Shown piece by piece: positions 51,225 through 59,453 of a DNA stretch of 64,000 nucleotides (the stretch's first letter is position 1; each line of letters starts with the position of its first letter). Under the pieces are notes generated by a model, which saw nothing but the letters and a program-made list of their open reading frames with translations, was not told the origin of the DNA and did no database searches. Position numbers and translations under genes: made by a program. The stretch is taken from assembly GCF_042678305.1 (NCBI RefSeq), contig NZ_JBHUDT010000001.1, one strand, 5' to 3'. This stretch comes from Gelatiniphilus marinus. Lineage in GTDB: Bacteria; Bacteroidota; Bacteroidia; Flavobacteriales; Flavobacteriaceae.

Positions 51225-52643
51225 TTAATCTTTTAATTGGTCCTCATTCAGAATAGGATTCACCCCATATTTATCAAACAAATACACCAAAGCGGTCATG
51301 GTTGCTGCACCTAATTCCAACTCTCGTTTATTAACATGTTCGAAGGTATCGTTGGCGGCATGGTGGTGATCGAAATACCTTTGGGAATCCGGCCGCAAAC
51401 CTGCCAATACATTGGTATTGCTTTTTAAGGGGCTAACATCGGCACCGCTTCCGCCCTTTTCAAAATAATGGATAAAATAGGGTTTAAATAAAGGCTTCCA
51501 ACTTAATATTTGATTGAAACTGGCATCGTTACAATCGAAACTAAAACCGCGCGGGGTAAATCCGCCCGCATCACTTTCTAATGCAAATATGTGGTTTTCG
51601 TTTTTTTGTTTGGCAACTTCGGCATATTTTTTCCCGCCTCGCAAACCGTTTTCCTCATTCATAAACAAAACGACTCTAATACTGCGTTTGGGTTTAATTC
51701 CAGACTCCTTTAACAACCTTAAAACGTCCATAGATTGCACTACTCCGGCACCATCGTCGTGCGAGCCATCGCCTAAATCCCATGAATCCAGATGCCCGCC
51801 AACTATAATGTATTCATTAGGGAATTCGCTTCCGGTAACTTCGCCAATCACATTATGCGACAACACATCGTCCAACTGTTTGCAATTTTGCTTAAAATAG
51901 AATTTAAGCGATTTATCTAGCTTTAACATCGAGCTCAACAATTCGGCATCGTTGGTGCTAATAGCCGCAGACGGAATGCGTTTATTAACAGGCAGGTTGC
52001 CATAAGTCATGCTGCCCGTATGTGGCAAATCGTCCAATCGTAAATTCATGGAGCGCACAATAACACCCACGGCACCGTATTTGGCAGCTTCAACGGCGCC
52101 CATGTAGCGTTGGTTTACGCAACCTCCGTAGGCCTCGAAAGTACTAATAACATCGGGTTGCATCGGGCGATTGTAAAACACGATTTTGCCCTCAATATTT
52201 TCTTTTCCCAGAACCTCTAGCTCATCAAAGTTTTTAACTTCGACAACATGAGCTTTTAACCCAATGGCCGGTGTAGCTATGGAGCCGCCCAATGCACAAA
52301 TGTTTACGTTCGTGGTTTTTTTGGTGCCAAAACCACTGGGAGCCGTTTCGATATAGGCAAATTCTTTGGCGCCACGCACCCATTTTGGTACCATTACGGG
52401 TTGCAACCATACTTTATCTAATCCTAATTTTTCGAGTTCTGCCTTGGTGTATGCTACTGCTTTTTCGGCATTTAAAGAGCCTGACAACCGGCCACCTATT
52501 TGGTTTGACAAATGATTTAACCAATCGTAACTTTTACCGTTTGTTAGAGATTGCGTGTAAATTTCTCTTATGACTTCTTTGTCGGTTTGGGCAAAACTAA
52601 TTATAGAACTTAATAATGTTGTAATTAAAAGTATTCGTTTCAT
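51225..52643 (-). CDS. M28 family exported metallopeptidase
   Basis: This is a 472-residue zinc aminopeptidase-like protein with signal peptide (MKRILLITTLLSSIISFAQ). The PA insert domain lies at about 130-240. The catalytic core shows IIVGGHLDSWDLGDGSHDDGAGVVQSMDVL with the first His-Asp pair and the bridging aspartate, RVVLFMNEENGLRGGKKYAE with the catalytic and metal-binding glutamates, and HHAANDTFEHVN with the last histidine. It should degrade peptides in the periplasm or outside. Its gene starts next to the ATTCCTGC hairpin (52663-52682). The DinB-like and TfoX-like genes follow at 15 bases. Confidence 0.92.
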   Translation of the reverse strand: MKRILLITTLLSSIISFAQTDKEVIREIYTQSLTNGKSYDWLNHLSNQIGGRLSGSLNAEKAVAYTKAELEKLGLDKVWLQPVMVPKWVRGAKEFAYIETAPSGFGTKKTTNVNICALGGSIATPAIGLKAHVVEVKNFDELEVLGKENIEGKIVFYNRPMQPDVISTFEAYGGCVNQRYMGAVEAAKYGAVGVIVRSMNLRLDDLPHTGSMTYGNLPVNKRIPSAAISTNDAELLSSMLKLDKSLKFYFKQNCKQLDDVLSHNVIGEVTGSEFPNEYIIVGGHLDSWDLGDGSHDDGAGVVQSMDVLRLLKESGIKPKRSIRVVLFMNEENGLRGGKKYAEVAKQKNENHIFALESDAGGFTPRGFSFDCNDASFNQILSWKPLFKPYFIHYFEKGGSGADVSPLKSNTNVLAGLRPDSQRYFDHHHAANDTFEHVNKRELELGAATMTALVYLFDKYGVNPILNEDQLKD

Positions 52644-52662
52644 GTAGAATTTTTATATGTGG

Positions 52663-52682
52663 ATTCCTGCTTTCGCAGGAAT
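52663..52682. repeat. ATTCCTGC hairpin repeat
   Basis: ATTCCTGC-tttc-GCAGGAAT is a perfect 8-bp stem with tetraloop, ending in GAC. It is a REP-like word of Flavobacteriaceae and lies 20 bases upstream of the M28 peptidase start. A degraded relative is at 11608-11627. Confidence 0.7.
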
Positions 52683-52778
52683 GACAAACTTAAATTATTT
52701 TAAAGTTTAAATATACTATTTATTGAAAGTTGAGTGCTAACTTGAAACATAAATTTGTGTTAATTACCTGCGGTAAGT

Positions 52779-52860
52779 GCGTTAACGATTGAACGGCATG
52801 TTTGAAATCCTTTTTGCTTTTTCTGCAAAAAGATTGAGTAGTGAAAGCGTGTTAAAACGC
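52779..52860 (+). ncRNA. Structured element B (Flavo-1-like candidate)
   Basis: GCGTT (52779-52783) pairs with AACGC (52856-52860). The boxes GATTGAACGGCATGTTTGA and GAGTAGTGAAAGC are the same as in element A. Between them is an unrelated hairpin: AATCctTTTTGC (52806-52817) with GCAAAAAGATT (52825-52835). It is 10 bases after the ppk2 stop codon. Different middle hairpins with conserved boxes and outer stem argue for a structured RNA or a mobile repeat. Confidence 0.55.
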
Positions 52861-52870
52861 CCAAAAACTA

Positions 52871-53749
52871 CTACTCGTTGTTTAACTGATTTATGTATTC
52901 TGCTAGGTTTGCTTTTACTTTATCGTCTAATTCTGGCTCTTTAATATCGGTGTATTTGCTCAACGTATCGTACATAATTTTAGCGACAATATAGCGCGCC
53001 GTTGGTTTATCGTTTGCAGGAATATTGTACCACGGCGCGTGGGGTTTTGAGGTGCGGTTTATGGCATCTTCGTAACAGTTTTGGTATTTGTCCCAAAGGG
53101 CGCGCTCTTTTAAATCGTCTGGCGAAAATTTCCAATGTTTTTCCTTTTTATTCAAACGGCGAAGCAACCTGTTTTTTTGCTCGTCTTTTGAAAGGTTTAA
53201 ATAAAACTTAAATATAATGGTGCCATTTTCGGCAATATGCTTTTCAAAATTATTGATTTGCTCGAAGCGTTTGTCCCAAAATGCCTCATTAATATCGGCA
53301 ATAGAATTTACCGAAGGAATCCTTTCATTTAATATATAGTTGGGGTGCACACGGGTTACCAGTACGTTTTCGTAATGCGTTCGGTTAAAAATAGCAAATT
53401 TACCACGCTCTGGCAATGCAATGTAATGGCGCCATAAATAGTCGTGCCCCAACTCTAAATCTGTGGGCACTTTAAAACTATGGGAAATTACACCGCGGGC
53501 ATTGAAATTTTTAAAAACCTCGCGAATTAAACTGTCTTTTCCAGAAGTATCCATACCTTGTATGCATACCAAAACCGCATATTTATCGTGGGCGTACATG
53601 GTGTTTTGCAGTTTTCCGAGTTTTTTGCTTACAAATTGCAAGGCATCTTTTATCTCGTCTTTTGAAGCGTTTAAAGGATAACTTGAAGGTTGATTGCTTA
53701 ATTTTATTTTTGAGGTAATTTTAAAATCGTTGGTATCTATTTTTTTCAA
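52871..53749 (-). CDS. Polyphosphate kinase 2 family protein
   Basis: PPK2 uses polyphosphate to phosphorylate nucleotides. The 292 residues contain the Walker A LVCIQGMDTSGKDSLIREVFKNFN, the DLGHDYLWRH-like segment (TDLELGHDYLWRHYIALPERG), the Walker B region FAIFNRTHYENVLVTRVHP, and RLLRRLNKKEKHWKFSPDDLKERALWDKY. A single PPK2 domain is present, so it fits the PPK2 class III-like nucleotide:polyP transferases; whether AMP or ADP is the acceptor cannot be read here. A structured element (52779-52860) lies just after its stop codon, between ppk2 and the M28 peptidase gene. Confidence 0.93.
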   Translation of the reverse strand: MKKIDTNDFKITSKIKLSNQPSSYPLNASKDEIKDALQFVSKKLGKLQNTMYAHDKYAVLVCIQGMDTSGKDSLIREVFKNFNARGVISHSFKVPTDLELGHDYLWRHYIALPERGKFAIFNRTHYENVLVTRVHPNYILNERIPSVNSIADINEAFWDKRFEQINNFEKHIAENGTIIFKFYLNLSKDEQKNRLLRRLNKKEKHWKFSPDDLKERALWDKYQNCYEDAINRTSKPHAPWYNIPANDKPTARYIVAKIMYDTLSKYTDIKEPELDDKVKANLAEYINQLNNE

Positions 53750-53935
53750 AATGCTCTAGTATTTGTTATGGTTTTAAATATATAAAAATGAAATCGACTT
53801 CATTAAAATTATCATTAAAAAATACAAATGGTTTATTTTGAAAATAAGTTAGTGGTTTAATTTCGATGAACTACACAGTAAACCGCATTGTTTTTAATAT
53901 ATTCGCCGCACCTACTTAACATTAGCCCCAAATTT

Positions 53936-54685
53936 ATGAAATACTTTTACTTACTTTTAGTTTTGGCAACCAGTTTAAAAATTAATGCGCAAACCGCTGG
54001 CTGCGACGAGGCGAATTCCTATCTTGTAAATGCCTATTCGCATGTAAAAGATGCTTATGAGGCCAACAACATAAGCCATTTAAAATATTATGCGAACCGC
54101 TCTTTGGAAGCCTTTAAACTATCAAAAAAAACATTAAAAGACTGTGGTTGCGAACCCGCATTAAAACTAAGCAGCAAAAGCATCGATTTACTAGCTAAAG
54201 TTGAAAATACAGAAACCTATGAAGAGGGTCGTTTTTTTGTGAAACGCGCCAGGGATGTGAGTAAAAAAAGTGTTATTGAAATTGATAAATGCGCCTATAG
54301 GAATACTACAAGTGTTGTTGAAGCGGATGAAAACACAAAGCTATCAGACTTACAAAATGAGCAATTGGCATTAAAACAACAACAAGAAGCCTTAGAGCTA
54401 AAAGCGCAACAAATAAAAAACCAATTAGCGCAACAAGAAGAAAAAGCGCTACTTTTTGAAAAAGAACAATTGGCCATTTCTTATAAAAACGCCATCGCAG
54501 ATAACATAAAAACCTACAATAAGACTTTAAAGATTTGCGATTGCAACCATAAAACCCTTAAAGCCATTGATGCTGAAATAAATATTTCAGATAATAGTAT
54601 TGAGGCCATACAGAGCCACTATGCCAAAACGATTAAAACCCTGACTTCTAATTATTTATCGCAACTCAGTTTATGCGGAAAATAG
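53936..54685 (+). CDS. Secreted coiled-coil protein
   Basis: The 249-residue protein has a signal peptide (MKYFYLLLVLATSLKINAQ). The mature part contains cysteines (GCDEANSYLVN; LKDCGCEPALKL; KICDCNHKTLKAI) and a long coiled coil (about residues 130-190: LSDLQNEQLALKQQQEALELKAQQIKNQLAQQEEK). It may form a periplasmic rod or a multimer. I recognise no family. The ATG at 53936 is preferred to an in-frame one at 53888, which adds 16 residues before the signal. It converges with the response-regulator gene 7 bases away. Confidence 0.7.
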   Translation: MKYFYLLLVLATSLKINAQTAGCDEANSYLVNAYSHVKDAYEANNISHLKYYANRSLEAFKLSKKTLKDCGCEPALKLSSKSIDLLAKVENTETYEEGRFFVKRARDVSKKSVIEIDKCAYRNTTSVVEADENTKLSDLQNEQLALKQQQEALELKAQQIKNQLAQQEEKALLFEKEQLAISYKNAIADNIKTYNKTLKICDCNHKTLKAIDAEINISDNSIEAIQSHYAKTIKTLTSNYLSQLSLCGK

Positions 54686-54692
54686 ATTGATT

Positions 54693-55856
54693 TTATTTGC
54701 TGGCAAACAGTTTCACATCGGTTTCGCTAACTTCGTTTGCACCCAAAATAATCAAGCGTTCAACCACGTTGCGAAGCTCTCGAATGTTGCCCGTCCAATC
54801 GTAATCTTGCAATAATTTTACAGCCTTATCTGAAAATGCTTTTTTAACAATGCCTTGTTCGCTGGCTATTTTATCGGAAAAATAATCGATAAGCAAAGGA
54901 ATGTCGTCTCTTCTATCATTTAAAGCTGGTACTTTAATTAAAATTACCGCTAATCGGTGATACAAATCTTCGCGGAATCTGCCTTCTTTTATTTCGGTTT
55001 TTAAATTTTTATTGGTGGCTGCAATTACGCGTACGTTAACCTTAATGTCTTTATCGCTACCAACACGCTGGATGCGGCTTTCTTGCAAGGCACGTAGCAC
55101 CTTAGCCTGTGCCGATAAACTCATATCGCCTATTTCGTCTAAAAAAATAGTGCCGCCATTTGCTGCTTCAAATTTTCCTGCGCGGTCTTTGTTGGCACTT
55201 GTAAAAGCACCTTTTACGTGACCGAATAATTCGCTTTCGATAAGTTCGCTGGGTATGGCTGCGCAGTTTACCTCTATCATTGGGCCTTTGGAACGCTCGC
55301 TTTTTTGGTGCAACCAATGTGCAACAAGTTCTTTTCCTGTTCCGTTTGGGCCAGTAATTAACACGCGTGCATCGGTAGGTGCTACTTTTTCAATAATTTC
55401 TTTTATGTGAGAAATGGGTTTGCTCTCGCCTATCATCCGGAAATTCTTGCTCACCTTCTTTTTAAGCAGTTTGTTTTCAACCACAAGTTCCTTTTTGTCT
55501 AAAGCATTTCTTACGGTGTTTAGCAATCGGTTTAGATCCGGTGGTTTCGAAATATAATCAAAAGCACCTAAACGCATGGTGTTTACTGCGGTATCTAGAT
55601 CGCCATGGCCGGAAATCATAACCATTGGTATTTCTGGCTTTATTTTTTTTACGGCTTCCAATACCTCAACACCGTCCATTTTGGGCATTTTTATATCGCA
55701 TAACACCAAATCGAAATCGTCGTTTTTTATTTTTTCAGTTCCAACTAACCCGTCTTCGGCTTCTTCAACTTGATAGGCATCGTTTTCTTCAGAAAGAATT
55801 TTAACCAAAACCCTTCTAATGGCGGCCTCGTCTTCTATAATTAATATTTTAGGCAT
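54693..55856 (-). CDS. Sigma-54-type response regulator lacking a visible DNA-binding domain
   Basis: The 387 residues are a receiver domain (about 1-120: ILIIEDEAAIRRVLVKIL, phospho-acceptor aspartate in VLCDIKMPKMDGVEVL) and an AAA+ sigma-54-interaction domain with Walker A ITGPNGTGKELVA, the ELFGHVKGAFTSANKDRAGKFE segment (GAFTSA in place of GAFTGA), and Walker B TIFLDEIGDMS. The arginine-finger and sensor regions are intact. The protein ends at SETDVKLFASK, shortly after the AAA+ domain; the usual C-terminal Fis-type HTH is absent. No histidine kinase lies nearby. Thus it may act without direct DNA binding, or through partners. Confidence 0.9.
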   Translation of the reverse strand: MPKILIIEDEAAIRRVLVKILSEENDAYQVEEAEDGLVGTEKIKNDDFDLVLCDIKMPKMDGVEVLEAVKKIKPEIPMVMISGHGDLDTAVNTMRLGAFDYISKPPDLNRLLNTVRNALDKKELVVENKLLKKKVSKNFRMIGESKPISHIKEIIEKVAPTDARVLITGPNGTGKELVAHWLHQKSERSKGPMIEVNCAAIPSELIESELFGHVKGAFTSANKDRAGKFEAANGGTIFLDEIGDMSLSAQAKVLRALQESRIQRVGSDKDIKVNVRVIAATNKNLKTEIKEGRFREDLYHRLAVILIKVPALNDRRDDIPLLIDYFSDKIASEQGIVKKAFSDKAVKLLQDYDWTGNIRELRNVVERLIILGANEVSETDVKLFASK

Positions 55857-55975
55857 ATTTTTTAAGATTATAGAGAGCGGATGAAAAACACCTTTTCTCT
55901 AGTAATAATTTATTTTAAGATTTAAAATTACTTATAATGAATGTTATAATTTCTATTTCCTTATTTCTATTTTCT

Positions 55976-56857
55976 TTATTGTTTTGAAATAATATGTATG
56001 TCGCGTTGCGGAAAAGGAATACTGATATTATTTTCCCTGAACAATCTATCTATTTCAAAACGAATATCGCTTTTAGGGTACTGTGCTAAAAAGCTATCGT
56101 TAATGGTAAATATAATTTTAAAATTTAACGCGCTATCTCCAAAATCTGTAAATACTACGGTTGGTTCTGGGGCACTTAATACATCGGGGTGTGTACTGGC
56201 AGCTTGCAGCAAGAGTTTTTTTACCAATTGCACATCGCTTCCGTAAGCCACACCAACACTAACCGATTCTCGGGTGGTTATATCGTTTTGGGTCCAATTG
56301 TAAAGGCTATTGGTTAAATACAGGTGGTTTGGAATTATAAGCACTTTATTATCGATAGTTACGGCACGTGTGGTGCGTAATTTAATTTCTTCAACTCGCC
56401 CTACTTTACCTTCTAGCTCTATAATATCGCCTACGTGCACAGATTGATCTACAAGCATAAAAACACCAGAAATAATATCTTGAAAAAGGGTTTGTAATGC
56501 CAAACCAACACCAAGCAATAACGCTGCCGAAGCAGCAAAAACAGCTGTAACGTTAACACCAACGGCATGTAATGTTACAAATAAAATGATAAAATAAACA
56601 ACCCATCTAAAATATCCGTAAACAACTTTAAACTTATTTTTATCTTGTTTTGGTAATTTTTTAGTGATAATTTTAAAGGCCAACTTTAAAAGTAAGGTAG
56701 TAAGAAAAACAACCGAAATGATAATAATTACATCTAAAATGGATATGCTTATCTTATCGGTAAAATTGTAATGTTTTTGCCAAAACGGGCTTTGTGAAAT
56801 CGATTCGCCAACCTGCTCCACACTTTTTTCAATTTTATCTACTATTTTATCTTGCAT
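55976..56857 (-). CDS. MscS-type mechanosensitive channel
   Basis: This 293-residue protein has three N-terminal helices (ISILDVIIIISVVFLTTLLLK; YFRWVVYFIILFVTLHAVGV; AVFAASAALLLGVGLALQTLFQDIISGVFML). The third, glycine- and alanine-rich, is the pore-lining TM3 of MscS. Next is the beta domain (VHVGDIIELEGKVGRVEEIKLRTTRAV) and a C-terminal alpha/beta part. It protects cells from hypo-osmotic shock. The start codon is next to the stop of the ABC permease gene (56858), so it is likely cotranscribed with the ABC pair. Confidence 0.92.
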   Translation of the reverse strand: MQDKIVDKIEKSVEQVGESISQSPFWQKHYNFTDKISISILDVIIIISVVFLTTLLLKLAFKIITKKLPKQDKNKFKVVYGYFRWVVYFIILFVTLHAVGVNVTAVFAASAALLLGVGLALQTLFQDIISGVFMLVDQSVHVGDIIELEGKVGRVEEIKLRTTRAVTIDNKVLIIPNHLYLTNSLYNWTQNDITTRESVSVGVAYGSDVQLVKKLLLQAASTHPDVLSAPEPTVVFTDFGDSALNFKIIFTINDSFLAQYPKSDIRFEIDRLFRENNISIPFPQRDIHIISKQ

Positions 56858-58171
56858 TTAATATTTAATCCATTTTATTAGTTCTTTGTAACTAGGCTTT
56901 TTTCCGTACATTAAAATACCAACTCTATAAATTTTTGCTGCAAACCAAACGGTTAGCATAAAGGTACCAATTAATAATAACAAAGATAAGAGTTGTTGCC
57001 ATAAGGGCACACCAAAAGGTATGCGCATTAACATAACCACGGGCGAGGTAAACGGAATAAAAGAAAACACAGTTGACACCGTACCGTGCGGGTCTTCAAT
57101 AACCGTAAAAATACCAATATAAACGGCCAAAATCAATGGCATTAATATAGGCAACATAAATTGTTGGGTATCGGTTTCGTTATCTACTGCAGCACCAATG
57201 GCTGCATAAAGTGAGCTGTATAATAAATAGCCGCATAAAAAAAAGAAAATAAAAGCTATAATTAGGTTAATAAACGGCATGTTTTGCAATGCTGTTTTAA
57301 ACGATTCGAAATAAAAATTTATGCTGGAATCGTTCGAAGCCGCTTCTAAGAGTTGTTGTTGAGGCAATGATGAATCGAATAAATCAATTCCCAAAACCAA
57401 CGACACGATAGTCATTAAAAGGCCTCCAAAAACCAACCAAATAACAAACTGAGTAATGCCAGCCAATGAGGTGCCTATAATTTTACCCAACATAAGCTGT
57501 ACGGGTTTTACCGATGAAATGATAACCTCAATAATGCGACTTGTTTTTTCTTCAATAACGCTGCGCATAATCATATTGCCATAAATAATAATAAACATAA
57601 AAAGCAAATAACCGGCTGCAAGCCCAAAAACAAGTTTAATTACACTATCTATTTTTGATGTTTTTTCGCCTTCAAAACTTTCCTGTGCCAGATTTACGCT
57701 TATTTTAGAAGCTTCGATCTGCTCTAAATCTACACCATTGTGTTCCAGCTTGAGGTTGCTAAGTTGTTTTTCGATTTTTGATTCTAAACCAGAAATAAGT
57801 GTTAGCGATGGGGATGCATCAGAATAAAACTTAATGTGTTTTGCCAGCACATCAAAATCATCAAACCTGCCAATATGCAACAACCCGTAATTTGAGGTTT
57901 CTTTAACTATGGTTTTGGCATCGTTTAAAGACATGTTTTGAAGAATATGGTAGGTGGTATTTTCGGTATTTTTAAAAATATTTTTTACCATTTCAGATTC
58001 ATCCAAAACAGAAATAACGCGGGTTTTATTATTGTTTAACTGCGATAAATAGGCTACAACCGAGATAAGCGCAATCATAATAATAGGGCTCAAAATGGTC
58101 ATAATTATAAACGATTTGTTTTTAACCTTTGTTAAATATTCGCGCTTTATTATAAGTGGTAAATGGTTCAT
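56858..58171 (-). CDS. ABC-2 type transporter permease (NatB-like)
   Basis: This 437-residue permease of the ABC-2/NatB type has one N-terminal helix (SFIIMTILSPIIMIALISVVAYL), a large extracytoplasmic domain (about 45-185), and five C-terminal helices, including IIIYGNMIMRSVIEEKTSRIIEVIISSVKP, which is the characteristic cytoplasmic loop (EEKTSRxxE). The order ABC ATPase (58179) then permease with a 7-base gap is the usual exporter operon. In relatives such pairs export sodium or peptides; the substrate is not known here. It abuts mscS. Confidence 0.9.
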   Translation of the reverse strand: MNHLPLIIKREYLTKVKNKSFIIMTILSPIIMIALISVVAYLSQLNNNKTRVISVLDESEMVKNIFKNTENTTYHILQNMSLNDAKTIVKETSNYGLLHIGRFDDFDVLAKHIKFYSDASPSLTLISGLESKIEKQLSNLKLEHNGVDLEQIEASKISVNLAQESFEGEKTSKIDSVIKLVFGLAAGYLLFMFIIIYGNMIMRSVIEEKTSRIIEVIISSVKPVQLMLGKIIGTSLAGITQFVIWLVFGGLLMTIVSLVLGIDLFDSSLPQQQLLEAASNDSSINFYFESFKTALQNMPFINLIIAFIFFFLCGYLLYSSLYAAIGAAVDNETDTQQFMLPILMPLILAVYIGIFTVIEDPHGTVSTVFSFIPFTSPVVMLMRIPFGVPLWQQLLSLLLLIGTFMLTVWFAAKIYRVGILMYGKKPSYKELIKWIKY

Positions 58172-58178
58172 AAAAAAA

Positions 58179-59105
58179 TCAATTATTCTGTACGGTTTGA
58201 ATAAAAATATCGTTTACACTTGGGATTAATTCAACAAAATGAGTTACCTCTCCTTTTGTTGTTAAATACGACAGGAATTCGTTGGGTTTATCGGTAGTGT
58301 TAAGTTTAACGTTCAACTTTAATTCATCATTTAAGGTCTTAAAATTTGCTTTTGTAACCCTGAATTTTTCGGATAATTCTTGTTGTAAAAGTGCTTTGTT
58401 GTTTGTTTTAACACCAACTTCGTAGGTGTTGGTTTTGTATTGCCGCTTTACATCATCCAACTTACCGTCCAATATTTTGTTTGATTTGTGCAGCAGTGTA
58501 ATATCGTCGCATAACTCCTCAACCGATTCCATACGGTGCGTTGAAAAAATAATAGTCGCTCCGTTATTGCGCAAACGTAAAATTTCGTCTTTAATTAAAT
58601 TGGCATTTATGGGGTCGAAACCCGAGAAGGGCTCATCGAAAATTAATAGTTTTGGCTCGTGTAATACGGTTACCACAAACTGTATTTTTTGTGCCATCCC
58701 TTTAGAGAGTTCTTGGATTTTTTTGTTCCACCAATCGCCAATTTCCAAACGGTCGAACCAATATTTCAATCGGGTTTTGGCCTCGGTTTTGCTCAAGCCT
58801 TTTAATTGTGCCAAATACAAAGCCTGCTCGCCTACTTTCATAGACTTGTAAAGACCGCGTTCTTCTGGTAGATAACCAATATCCTTAATATGGTTTGGGT
58901 TTAGCAACTCGCCATCTAAATGTATTGTGCCCGTATCGGGCATGGTTATTTGGTTTATAATTCTTATTAACGTTGTTTTACCTGCACCGTTAGGTCCCAA
59001 CAAGCCAAATATACTACCTTTGGGCACAACAATTGAAACGTTGTTGAGGGCTTTAAAATTGCCAAAGTTTTTAGAGACCGAATGCGTTACTAACAAATTG
59101 TCCAT
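58179..59105 (-). CDS. ABC transporter ATP-binding protein
   Basis: The 308 residues carry an ABC domain with Walker A FGLLGPNGAGKTTLIRIINQ, Q-loop DIGYLPEERGLYKSMKV, signature IQELSKGMAQKIQFV, Walker B KLLIFDEPFSGFDP and the H-switch ATIIFSTHRMES. The C-terminal 90 residues (NTYEVGVKTNNKALLQQELSEKFRVTKANFKTL...) form a DUF4162-type accessory domain. With the permease of 56858-58171 it forms an exporter. The gene is first in the minus unit; 348 bases separate it from dnaJ, and that gap contains the dnaJ terminator (59301-59335). Confidence 0.94.
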   Translation of the reverse strand: MDNLLVTHSVSKNFGNFKALNNVSIVVPKGSIFGLLGPNGAGKTTLIRIINQITMPDTGTIHLDGELLNPNHIKDIGYLPEERGLYKSMKVGEQALYLAQLKGLSKTEAKTRLKYWFDRLEIGDWWNKKIQELSKGMAQKIQFVVTVLHEPKLLIFDEPFSGFDPINANLIKDEILRLRNNGATIIFSTHRMESVEELCDDITLLHKSNKILDGKLDDVKRQYKTNTYEVGVKTNNKALLQQELSEKFRVTKANFKTLNDELKLNVKLNTTDKPNEFLSYLTTKGEVTHFVELIPSVNDIFIQTVQNN

Positions 59106-59453
59106 TTATTGATTTTTAGTGTTAGATAGGTACGGTAAATATATTAAATGTTACAACCAACGCCTCTAAATAATTGCTAAAAGATGCAGTAATTTGCTTT
59201 AAAGAAATAGACCACCGAATCTTGTTTTTTTAAAGAGGCTTAGTTTGGTTTACTCTGTTTTATGGGTCGTTTTGTGGCTTTAAAATATAGAACCTCACTA
59301 AAAACAAAACCCACCCTTAATAAATTAAGGATGGGAAAAAAATTGCTATGAAAAAGAAAAATTATCACTAAAGTTAATTAGCGATAGCCCAAATATAAGT
59401 TTTTTTTTGCAATAAAAGCTAAAACTATTTGAGAACTTTATATTTTCAAATAA
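59106..59453. other. 348-base region between ABC ATPase and dnaJ
   Basis: It carries the dnaJ terminator at 59301-59335 and presumably the ABC exporter promoter nearer 59106. No open frame longer than 30 codons was seen. Confidence 0.5.
59301..59335 (-). terminator. Terminator of the grpE-dnaJ unit
   Basis: CCCACCCTTAAT (59310-59321) pairs with ATTAAGGATGGG (59324-59335) with one mismatch and a 2-base loop. On the minus strand it is followed by TTTTGTTTT, about 120 bases after the dnaJ stop. Confidence 0.7.
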
